DNA of 64,000 bases from NCBI RefSeq assembly GCF_024462815.1, contig NZ_JANGCG010000003.1, positions 124,001-188,000 of the forward strand, written 5' to 3'. This document shows positions 50,069 to 57,056 of the stretch, piece by piece. The position numbers and the translations under genes were made by a program. This DNA is from Gemmiger formicilis. Its GTDB lineage: Bacteria > Bacillota > Clostridia > Oscillospirales > Ruminococcaceae. Every line of letters starts with the position of its first letter. Positions within the stretch are counted from its first letter, which is position 1. The notes beneath the pieces were generated by a model. That model had not been told where the DNA came from. It did no database searches and saw only the letters and a list, made by a program, of their open reading frames with translations.

Positions 50069-51649
50069 ATGTGCTGCATTATGGGTTATGCCGGGCATGA
50101 TTTGCCCAAGGAAACATTCACGGAGTATCTGCTGCGTACCACCAGCCGCGGACCGGATGACCAGCGTGTGGTCGAGACCGAGTTCGGGCTGCTGGGCTTC
50201 GGCCGGTTGGCGATTATGGGTCTGACGACGGAGGGCATGCAGCCCTTCTTCCGCGGCGCGGACTGCGTGGCCTGCAACGGCGAGCTGTACGGCTTCCGCC
50301 CGGTCAAGGCGGAGCTGGAGGCTGAGGGTTACACCTTCGAGTCCGACTCCGACTGCGAAATCATCCTGCCGCTGTACTACAAGTACGGTCTGGATATGTT
50401 CAGCCATCTGGATGCCGAGTTTGCCATGATTCTCTATGACAGCCGCAAAAAGCTGCTGATTGCCGCCCGCGACCCAATCGGCATCCGCCCGCTGTTCTAC
50501 GGCTACAGCGAAAGCGGCCATATCGCCTTTGCGTCCGAGGCCAAAAACCTTGTGGGGCTGTGCAAAAAAATCTATCCGTTCCCGATTGGCAGCTATTACT
50601 GCAACGGCAAATTTGTGCGCTACTGCGATATTGCCGATACGCCCGCCTACAGCCAAGACGAGTTGCCCGAAATCCTGACGAACATTCGCGAAAAGCTGGT
50701 GGCCGGTGTGGACAAGCGGTTGGACGCCGATACGCCGGTGGGCTTTCTGCTCTCCGGCGGGCTGGATTCCAGCCTTGTCTGCGCCATTGCAGCCAAAAAG
50801 CTCGGCAAGCCCATCCGCACCTTCGCCATCGGTATGAGCGAGGATGCCATCGACCTGAAATACGCCAAGCAGGTGGCGGATTATCTCTACGCCGACCATA
50901 CCGAGGTCATCATCAACCGGGACATTGTGCTGGATGCGCTGGAGGACGTCATTGCCATGCTGGGCACCTGGGACATCACCACCATCCGCGCCTCGGTGGG
51001 TATGTATCTGGTCTGCAAATACATCCACGAGCATACCGACATCCGCGTGCTGCTGACCGGTGAAATCTCCGATGAGCTGTTCGGCTACAAGTACACCGAC
51101 TACGCGCCGTCCGCCGCCGCCTTCCAGGCCGAGAGCCAGAAGCGCATCCGCGAGCTGTATATGTATGACGTGCTGCGCGCCGACCGTTCTATCAGCGTCA
51201 ACAGTCTGGAGGCCCGCGTGCCCTTTGGCGATTTGGATTTTGTGAAGTATGTGATGGCGATTGACCCCGCCAAAAAGTTGAACACCTACGGCAAGGGCAA
51301 GTATCTGCTGCGCAAGGCATTCGAGGGCGACTGGCTGCCCGAGAGCATCCTCTGGCGCGAGAAGGCCGCCTTCAGCGATGCCGTGGGTCACTCGATGGTG
51401 GATGACTTGAAGGAATACGCCGAGACGGTCTACACCGACCGCGAGTTTGCCGAGAAGTGCGGCAAGTACACCTATGCGCGGCCCTTTACCAAGGAAAGCC
51501 TGCTGTACCGCGAAATTTTTGAGAAATATTACCCCGGTCAGGCGGAGATGATTGTGGATTACTGGATGCCCAACAAGGCGTGGCCGCACTGCGACGTCAA
51601 CGACCCCAGCGCCCGCGTTCTGGCCAACTACGGCGCCAGCGGGGTGTGA
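50069..51649 (+). CDS. asnB: Glutamine-hydrolysing asparagine synthetase
   Basis: A 526-residue two-domain enzyme. The N-terminal nucleophile glutaminase has Cys2 (MCCIMGY), with Arg/Asn/Asp positions in SRGPDDQ and NGELYG. The synthetase domain carries the PP-loop SGGLDSS (229-235) and binds ATP and aspartate. It makes asparagine from aspartate and glutamine. Regulation by an AAC-specific T-box supports this function over other amidotransferases with the same fold. The length agrees with AsnB. AAAAGGAG precedes the ATG. Confidence 0.95.
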   Translation: MCCIMGYAGHDLPKETFTEYLLRTTSRGPDDQRVVETEFGLLGFGRLAIMGLTTEGMQPFFRGADCVACNGELYGFRPVKAELEAEGYTFESDSDCEIILPLYYKYGLDMFSHLDAEFAMILYDSRKKLLIAARDPIGIRPLFYGYSESGHIAFASEAKNLVGLCKKIYPFPIGSYYCNGKFVRYCDIADTPAYSQDELPEILTNIREKLVAGVDKRLDADTPVGFLLSGGLDSSLVCAIAAKKLGKPIRTFAIGMSEDAIDLKYAKQVADYLYADHTEVIINRDIVLDALEDVIAMLGTWDITTIRASVGMYLVCKYIHEHTDIRVLLTGEISDELFGYKYTDYAPSAAAFQAESQKRIRELYMYDVLRADRSISVNSLEARVPFGDLDFVKYVMAIDPAKKLNTYGKGKYLLRKAFEGDWLPESILWREKAAFSDAVGHSMVDDLKEYAETVYTDREFAEKCGKYTYARPFTKESLLYREIFEKYYPGQAEMIVDYWMPNKAWPHCDVNDPSARVLANYGASGV

Positions 51650-51688
51650 GAAAAGCCTTCCTCCTCGGGGAAAGCCAAGCGGGCGGTT

Positions 51689-51714
51689 GTAGGGCGGGGT
51701 GACCCCACCCCGCC
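51689..51714. repeat. Dispersed hairpin after asnB
   Basis: GTAGGGCGGGGT...ACCCCGCC; the exact reverse complement of the hairpin at 703-728. It may serve as the asnB transcript end; no T run is seen. Confidence 0.65.
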
Positions 51715-51782
51715 GAAGGCTCCCGGCAATATGCCGTTTCCGGGCAATAATCTGCCAAACAATCTCCCAACCAAAAAAATCC

Positions 51783-51810
51783 TTGCATTTCCGCAAAACC
51801 TGTGTATAAT
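51783..51810 (+). promoter_or_regulatory. Promoter of the riboswitch/folT unit
   Basis: TTGCAT (51783-51788), 16 bases, TATAAT (51805-51810). The aptamer starts about 13 bases downstream. Confidence 0.72.
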
Positions 51811-51822
51811 AAAAGCAATCTC

Positions 51823-51936
51823 GCAGAGTAGGAACCTGTGCGTGGGGCGTTGCCCCGAAGTGCCTGACCAACGGGGAGTTGTGGCAGGACGAAGTAGCCC
51901 GCAAGGGCTCGCGGTGCCGGTTCCGCATCCCACTGC
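51823..51936 (+). promoter_or_regulatory. Tetrahydrofolate (THF) riboswitch
   Basis: The order of conserved THF-aptamer elements is present: AGTAGGAACC (start of the paired stem), AAGTG, then GGGGAGTTGT in a hairpin, ACGAAG, CGCGGTG, and GGTTCCGCATCC closing with GGAACC. GCAG at 51823 pairs with CTGC at 51933. Compared with the usual aptamer an extra GGGGC-GTT-GCCCC hairpin (51843-51855) is inserted. The ligand should be reduced folate, fitting the folT-type gene below. Confidence 0.87.
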
Positions 51937-51988
51937 TGCATGATGGTGTGCAACGGCGGATGTGCTGGGGCACGTCCTGTCTGAACTG

Positions 51989-52028
51989 CCTCCTCCCTTG
52001 TGCGGCAACGCACAAAGGAGGATTTTTT
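51989..52028 (+). promoter_or_regulatory. Hairpin that contains the folT ribosome site
   Basis: TTGTGCG (51998-52004) pairs with CGCACAA (52009-52015), and CCTCC (51989-51993) with GGAGG (52017-52021), followed by six T's. The 3' arm contains the only ribosome site of the next gene, so the riboswitch could block either translation or transcription with this stem. Confidence 0.7.
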
Positions 52029-52610
52029 ATGTGCGAAGAAAAACTGTCCGTCTTTTCCGCGGCCTACTGGCGCACCGCCCGCAAGGAGCTGAACAACCCG
52101 CGTGTACTGGCCTTCTCGGGGCTGGTGTGCGCCATGGCTATTGTGCTGGAAAGTCTGCCCATCTACCTGATGGGCCCGAGCCTGAAAATTTACTTCAGCT
52201 TTCTGGCGGTCTCGCTGGGGTGTATGTGCTATGGCCCGGTGGTGGGTATGATGGCCGGTGCCATCATTGACACGGTGGGCTTTTTGCTGGCGGGCTACGG
52301 CGAGCCGTATTTCCCCGGCTACCTTGTCACGGCGGTGCTGTCCGGCCTGCTTTACGGCGTTATGCTGTACCGCCAAAAGCCGACGCTGCTGCGCATTATT
52401 TGCACGCGGCTGCTCATCAACTACGGCAGCAACGTGCTGCTGGGCAGCGTCTGGAAGGCGATGCTCTACGGCAAGGGCTACCTGTACTACCTAACCTCCG
52501 GTGCAGTGAAAAACACGATCATGCTGCCCATCGAGGTATTCCTGACCTGGGTCGTCCTGAACGCCGCCGCCAGGCAGGGATTGGACAGAAAGTTTATTCA
52601 TAAGCGGTAA
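52029..52610 (+). CDS. folT: Folate-type ECF transporter S component
   Basis: A 193-residue membrane protein with about six helices, the substrate-binding S subunit of an energy-coupling-factor vitamin transporter. The stretch IYLMGPSLKIYFSFLAVSLGCMCYGP (IYLMGPSLKI then YFSFLAVSLG) and the later GPVVGMMAGAIIDTVGFL are typical of the FolT branch. The start at 52029 follows AAAGGAGG. The THF riboswitch upstream strongly supports folate as substrate. The shared EcfAA'T genes are not in the window. Confidence 0.92.
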   Translation: MCEEKLSVFSAAYWRTARKELNNPRVLAFSGLVCAMAIVLESLPIYLMGPSLKIYFSFLAVSLGCMCYGPVVGMMAGAIIDTVGFLLAGYGEPYFPGYLVTAVLSGLLYGVMLYRQKPTLLRIICTRLLINYGSNVLLGSVWKAMLYGKGYLYYLTSGAVKNTIMLPIEVFLTWVVLNAAARQGLDRKFIHKR

Positions 52611-52663
52611 AGTACGCCCGGTGCTGGCGTTTTCACCAAAATTAACGGGGATTTTCTGTGCGT

Positions 52664-52727
52664 GGTTACGCGTTTAACCTTTGCCCTGGGGCGACCTCTG
52701 CCGTATAATGAAAGTGCGCTGTATAAT
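52664..52727 (+). promoter_or_regulatory. Promoter and possible operator of the LacI-family gene
   Basis: TTGCCC (52681-52686), 17 bases, TATAAT (52704-52709); a second TATAAT lies at 52722-52727. Just before the -35 box, GGTTACGCGTTTAACC (52664-52679) is a 16-base imperfect palindrome with a central CG, the form of LacI-family operators, so autoregulation is likely. Confidence 0.6.
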
Positions 52728-52751
52728 GGAAGTACAGAGAGGGGGTGCACC

Positions 52752-53777
52752 ATGCAGGAAAATCGTATCCGCATTGTGGATATCGCAGAGCGGCTGGGGC
52801 TGAGCACGGCCACAGTGTCCAACGTCATCCACGGCAAGACGTCCAAAATGTCACCGCGCACGGCCCAGCGCGTCTGGCAGGAGCTGGAAACTGTGGGCTA
52901 TATCCCCGATATGGCGGGCGTCTGGCTGGCGCAGAAAAGCTCCCGCATCATCGGCGTGGTCGTCGATGACAGCCCCAAGTACGAGGGCAAAGTCCTGGAG
53001 GACGGCTTCGTCACAGCGTCGCTGAACGCACTCTCCCGCGAGACAAACGAGAAGGGCTTCTTCTTGATGGTTAAAACCACCCGGACACTGGACGAGGTCC
53101 CGGCGTTTGCGTCGATGTGGCGGATGGAGGGGCTGATTCTGATGGGCTTCTGTGAGGCCGACTATGCCGCACTGCGCCGGGCCATTCGCACGCCCATCGT
53201 CGTGTATGACGGCTATATGCAGGGCTGCCCGGGTGTGGTCAATCTCGTGATCGACCACGCCGACGGAGGGCGGCAGGCTGGGCAATACCTGAAAGCCGCA
53301 GGCCACACCCGGGCGCTTTGCCTGGCAGACAACAATATCTGCATGGACAAGGAGCGAATGGACGGCTTTGCGGCGGCCTTTGGCCCCGACCGCGTGACCC
53401 GTTGGCAGGTCCCGGCGCAGGCCCGGCCCCGGCGACAGTTTTATGAAGAAAATTTCGCAGCTCTGCGCACATCCGGCATCACGGCCATCTTCGCAGTGTC
53501 GGATTTTTACGCGCTGGAATGTATGCGCTTTTTGCAGGCCAAGGGGCTGCGGGTGCCGGGGGATATGGCCGTTGTTGGCTTTGATGACAGCGAGGCCAGC
53601 CGCACCGGATACCCGTCGCTGACGACGGTACGGCAGGACGCCGCACTGCGGGCGGGCATTGCCGTCGCCAGTATCGAGGCCATGGGCCGCGGCCAGAGCT
53701 GCGCGGAAAAGATCGTACTGCCGGTCACATTGCTGCCGAGGGAGAGCACAGGAGGCGTATCATGTCAAAATTTATAA
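52752..53777 (+). CDS. LacI-family transcriptional regulator
   Basis: A 341-residue regulator. The N-terminal helix-turn-helix and hinge (IRIVDIAERLGLSTATVSNV, about 6-25) are followed by a periplasmic-binding-protein-like effector domain (about 60-330), with a late VVGFDDSEASR motif. The ATG at 52752 follows GAGAGGGGG. The stop lies 16 bases inside the MATE gene, so it probably controls that pump and itself. The effector, probably a sugar or a drug-like molecule, is unknown. The hinge region is slightly unusual (SKMSPRTAQRV). Confidence 0.92.
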   Translation: MQENRIRIVDIAERLGLSTATVSNVIHGKTSKMSPRTAQRVWQELETVGYIPDMAGVWLAQKSSRIIGVVVDDSPKYEGKVLEDGFVTASLNALSRETNEKGFFLMVKTTRTLDEVPAFASMWRMEGLILMGFCEADYAALRRAIRTPIVVYDGYMQGCPGVVNLVIDHADGGRQAGQYLKAAGHTRALCLADNNICMDKERMDGFAAAFGPDRVTRWQVPAQARPRRQFYEENFAALRTSGITAIFAVSDFYALECMRFLQAKGLRVPGDMAVVGFDDSEASRTGYPSLTTVRQDAALRAGIAVASIEAMGRGQSCAEKIVLPVTLLPRESTGGVSCQNL

Positions 53778-55093
53778 GGGAACTGGGCAAAATTGCTGTG
53801 CCGGTCACACTGCAAAGTATGCTGCAGGCGTCGTTTTCTATCGTGGACCAAATCATGATTGGCCAGTTGGGGGCGGTCAGCATCGCGGCTGTGGGGCTGG
53901 GCGGCAACTATTCGATGATTTTCAATGTAGTCAGCGGCTCGGTGGGCACGGTGGCGGGCATTCTCATCGCCCAATTTCTCGGCGCAGGGGATAAAAAAGA
54001 GGCGTGGAGCAGTCTGACGCTGAGCACCGTGATAAGCCTGTGCCTGGCGGGGGTGTTCCTGGGCGTCTCGCTGGGGGCGACGGCGCAGATTCTGGGGCTG
54101 TACACAAAGGATGCTGCCATCATCGCCGAAGGGTGCGTCTACTTTAAAATTATCGCGTTCTCCTTCGCGCCGATGGGCCTTTCCACGGTCTTGTCTGCCT
54201 GGCTGCGCTGCAGGGGGTACGCGAACATTCCCTTCGCGGCCAGCATCGGCGCGGTGCTTTCTAACGTGGTGCTGAACTATGTGCTGATTTTCGGCAAGCT
54301 GGGCCTGCCCGCCTGTGGGGTGCGCGGGGCGGCGATTGCCACGCTGGTGTCGCAGCTGGTAAATCTGGCGCTCATCGCGACGGGATTCCTACACTGTCTG
54401 CGGCAGGACGGCGAGCGGGTGCAGCCCTCGCTGCATTTTACCAAAATCACCCGGCGGGACTATCTGGGTATGATCACGCCGATTCTGGTCAGCCAGTTTT
54501 TGTGGAGCCTGGGCCAGAACGTGGAATCCGCCGTGTATGGACACCTGGGCACGCAGAATCTGGCGGCCTACACGCTGACCTGCCCGATACAAAGCCTCAT
54601 CGTCGGGGCGCTCAGCGGACTTTCCGCGGCGGCGGGCGTGCTGATCGGCAAGCGGCTGGGCCGCAAGGAGTACGACGCAGCCTACGGCGACGCCAAGAAG
54701 ATCATGGTCACCGGGCTGGTGGGCGCGGCGGTGGTTTCATCACTGCTGGTCGGGCTGGCCGGGCAGTACGTGGAGCTGTACCGCGTGGAAGGCGAAGTCC
54801 GCACCCTGGGCCACATGCTGCTGGTGGTGTTTGCGCTGTATGCGCCCATTAAAGTGGAAAACATGATTTTGGGCGGCGGCATCCTGAAAAGCGGCGGCAA
54901 CACCCGGATGGTCATGATCATCGACATAGCGGGCACCTGGGGCATCGGCATCCCGCTGTGCTTTTTTGCGGCCTATGTACTGCACTGGGGCATTGTGGGC
55001 GTGTACACGCTGCTGACGGCGGAGGAACTGTTCCGCCTTGTGGTGTCGCTGGTGGTGTTCCGTAAGAGAAAGTGGATGGTGAGCTTGGCGTAA
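53762..55093 (+). CDS. MATE-family efflux transporter
   Basis: A 443-residue protein with twelve hydrophobic segments in two equal halves, the MATE layout. The first half has SIVDQIMIGQLGAVSIAAVGL near residues 28-48, the family's TM1-TM2 region. MATE pumps export cationic drugs or metabolites in exchange for Na+ or H+. The start lies inside the end of the LacI-family gene (16-base overlap), with AGGAGG before it. Its control by that regulator is inferred. Confidence 0.92.
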   Translation: MSKFIRELGKIAVPVTLQSMLQASFSIVDQIMIGQLGAVSIAAVGLGGNYSMIFNVVSGSVGTVAGILIAQFLGAGDKKEAWSSLTLSTVISLCLAGVFLGVSLGATAQILGLYTKDAAIIAEGCVYFKIIAFSFAPMGLSTVLSAWLRCRGYANIPFAASIGAVLSNVVLNYVLIFGKLGLPACGVRGAAIATLVSQLVNLALIATGFLHCLRQDGERVQPSLHFTKITRRDYLGMITPILVSQFLWSLGQNVESAVYGHLGTQNLAAYTLTCPIQSLIVGALSGLSAAAGVLIGKRLGRKEYDAAYGDAKKIMVTGLVGAAVVSSLLVGLAGQYVELYRVEGEVRTLGHMLLVVFALYAPIKVENMILGGGILKSGGNTRMVMIIDIAGTWGIGIPLCFFAAYVLHWGIVGVYTLLTAEELFRLVVSLVVFRKRKWMVSLA

Positions 55094-55144
55094 AAAGCAA
55101 AAACGCCAAAATATCCCTATTATCGTAATAGTTCCGGTACTTAT

Positions 55145-55243
55145 GGCAACACCGCACAATTCCCGCCTAACGGCTTAAGCACCGCTCCGGCGGCTGCCGC
55201 ACCTCGCTCGCCGTATCGGCACTTAGAATTATGCGGTATTGCC
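55145..55243 (+). mobile_element. GGCAA-ended MITE-like element, short form
   Basis: A 99-bp element with 18-bp inverted ends, GGCAACACCGCACAATTC and GAATTATGCGGTATTGCC (16 of 18 matching). The inner part, CTTAAGCACCGCTCCGGCGG to GCGAGCGAG-type sequence, matches both arms of the element at 43184-43355. No coding capacity. Confidence 0.75.
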
Positions 55244-55259
55244 TTATACAAAACCTTCC

Positions 55260-55305
55260 AAAAGTCATACTTTTGCAGAACAAAGTATGACTTTTACTTT
55301 TTTTT
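55260..55305 (+). terminator. Strong terminator after the MATE gene
   Basis: AAAAGTCATACTTT (55260-55273) pairs perfectly with AAAGTATGACTTTT (55282-55295), followed by AC and eight T's. Confidence 0.92.
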
Positions 55306-55389
55306 GTTGTGCGTTCTGCCTGTTGTTGTGTGCGCGAGGGCAAAACATTTACCCTTTTCGCTGAACTTTTCACAAAAATTTAAAAATCA

Positions 55390-55418
55390 TTGCAAACGGT
55401 TTGTAAAGCGGCTAAAAT
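55390..55418 (+). promoter_or_regulatory. Promoter of the nucleoside ABC transporter operon
   Basis: TTGCAA (55390-55395), 17 bases, TAAAAT (55413-55418), in an AT-rich stretch. The leader is about 95 bases. Confidence 0.72.
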
Positions 55419-55435
55419 GAGACTTGCAAGGTTAC

Positions 55436-55483
55436 AAAATGCGTCAGCTCCCGGCTTGTTCCGACAAAGAGTAGCGCATTTTT
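55436..55483 (+). promoter_or_regulatory. Leader stem-loop of the ABC operon
   Basis: AAAATGCG (55436-55443) pairs with CGCATTTT (55475-55482), with an inner CTTGT/ACAAAG stem and a short T run. It could be an attenuator or an unknown ligand-sensing leader; it does not match the purine riboswitch. Confidence 0.4.
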
Positions 55484-55520
55484 GCCGTTTACGCACACAT
55501 AACAGGGAGGAACAACACAC

Positions 55521-56843
55521 ATGAAGAAACTGATGGGCATTCTGCTGGCCGCCTCTATGGTGTTCAGCCTGGCCGCCTGTGGTTCCACTGCAGGCATCGC
55601 TGCCAGCACTGCCAATAACTCTGCCGCTACTGCTGAGGGAAGCAGCGACAACCAGGCCCCCGACGTCAAGGTCGGTGCCATCATCCTGGGCGATGAGACC
55701 GAAGGTTACAGCGCCGCACACATCAACGGCATCAAGGAAGCCGCGGCTGAGCTGGGCATGAGCGAGGATCAGATCGTCTGGAAGTACAAGATCGCCGAGG
55801 GCGGCGTCACCGCCGATGCAGCCGAGGACCTCGTCGGTCAGGGCTGCAACCTGATCATCTCCAACTCCTACGGCCACCAGACCTATATGGAAGAGGAAGC
55901 CGAGAAGTACCCCGATGTCAACTTCGTTGCCATGACCGGTGACTTTGCCGCCATTTCCGATCTGGACAACTTCTACAACGCCTTCACCGCCGTCTACCAG
56001 AGCCGCTACGTCTCCGGCGTTGTGGCCGGTATGAAGCTGCAGGAGCTGGTTGAGTCCGGCACCCTGACCCCTGAGACCCAGCCCAACAGCTTCACCGCTG
56101 ACGGCAAGGTCAAGATCGGCTACGTCGGCGCTTACAACTACGCCGAGGTCGTCTCCGGCTACACCGCCTTCTTCCTGGGCGTCCAGAGCGTCTACCCCGA
56201 TGTTGAGATGGAGGTTATGTACACCAACTCCTGGTTCGACATCGACAAGGAGGGCGCTGCCGCTGAGGCCCTGATTGCCAACGGCGCTGTCATCATCGGC
56301 CAGCACGCCGACTCCACCGGCGCACCGGCTGCCACCCAGAAGCTGAAGGACTCCGGCAAGATTTGCTACTCTGTCGGCTACAACATTGATATGCTGGCCA
56401 CTGCCCCCACCGCAGCCCTGACCTCCGCCACCAACGTCTGGAAGGTCTACTACAAGGAGCTGTTCGAGGGTGCCCAGTCCGGCAACATCCCGCAGGATTG
56501 GTGCAAGGGCTATGAGGATGGCGCCGTTGCCATCACCGACCTTGGCCCCGAGACCGCTGCTGGCACGGCCGAGAAGGTTGCCGAGGTGGAGGCTGCGCTG
56601 AAGGACGGCAGCCTGCACGTCTTTGACACAAGCAAGTTCACCGTTGACGGCGCAGAGGTTACCACCGCCCCCATCGACCTGACCTACTATGATTTCAGCA
56701 CCGGCAGCCCGGTTGCCGTGTATCAGGGCGAGACCAAGGAGGCTATCTCCGACGGTTACTTCCATGAGGGCGAGCTGCGTGCTGCCCCGACCTTTGCCCT
56801 GCGCATCGACGGCATCATCGAGGACGCTGACCCCGTTGCCTGA
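55521..56843 (+). CDS. BMP-family nucleoside-binding lipoprotein
   Basis: A 440-residue extracellular substrate-binding lipoprotein of the BmpA/Med/TmpC family. The lipobox is SLAACG (Cys20), followed by an Ala/Ser/Thr-rich linker to about residue 45. The binding domain starts VKVGAIILGDETEGYSAAH. Related proteins (PnrA, BmpA, YufN) bind purine nucleosides. The next genes encode the matching ATPase and two permeases. GGGAGG lies before the ATG, and the codon use is that of a strongly expressed gene. A terminator between this gene and the ATPase would make more binding protein than transporter. Confidence 0.92.
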   Translation: MKKLMGILLAASMVFSLAACGSTAGIAASTANNSAATAEGSSDNQAPDVKVGAIILGDETEGYSAAHINGIKEAAAELGMSEDQIVWKYKIAEGGVTADAAEDLVGQGCNLIISNSYGHQTYMEEEAEKYPDVNFVAMTGDFAAISDLDNFYNAFTAVYQSRYVSGVVAGMKLQELVESGTLTPETQPNSFTADGKVKIGYVGAYNYAEVVSGYTAFFLGVQSVYPDVEMEVMYTNSWFDIDKEGAAAEALIANGAVIIGQHADSTGAPAATQKLKDSGKICYSVGYNIDMLATAPTAALTSATNVWKVYYKELFEGAQSGNIPQDWCKGYEDGAVAITDLGPETAAGTAEKVAEVEAALKDGSLHVFDTSKFTVDGAEVTTAPIDLTYYDFSTGSPVAVYQGETKEAISDGYFHEGELRAAPTFALRIDGIIEDADPVA

Positions 56844-56859
56844 TTCTGACTGAACCCTG

Positions 56860-56895
56860 AGGGAAGACTGCGGTGGAACCGCGGCCTTCCCTTTT
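56860..56895 (+). terminator. Stem-loop after the BMP lipoprotein gene
   Basis: GGGAAG...GCGGT pairs with ACCGC...CTTCCC (with two mismatches) and is followed by four T's; a partial terminator inside the operon. Confidence 0.7.
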
Positions 56896-56927
56896 GGTGG
56901 TTATATCTGTCGTTGCAAATCAGGCCG

Positions 56928-57000
56928 TAGGGGCGCATTCCATATGCGCCCGTGCAGCTTACGGCAGATACCGCGGGCGGATATAGAATCCGCCCCTACG
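56928..57000. repeat. Nested double hairpin with paired base changes
   Basis: The left copy begins GTAGGGGCGCAT and folds with ATGCGCCC; the right copy ends in ATCCGCCCCTAC after GGGCGGAT. The two are inverted copies of each other, differing by a C/G swap on both sides of the stem (GCGCAT/ATGCGC against GCGGAT/ATCCGC), so pairing is kept. Confidence 0.75.
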
Positions 57001-57056
57001 GATCACAAAATTGTTCCTACCCAATTTATAAATACCATCCGAAAGGAGCCTGCATA

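Noticed and set aside
14473..57000. CRISPR array
   Set aside because: The repeated hairpins are scattered singly through intergenic gaps; there are no regularly spaced repeats, unique spacers or cas genes.
56952..57056. Upstream start for the ABC ATPase
   Set aside because: This stretch is the nested hairpin repeat; the ATG at 57057 follows GAAAGGAG and gives the family's normal N-terminus.
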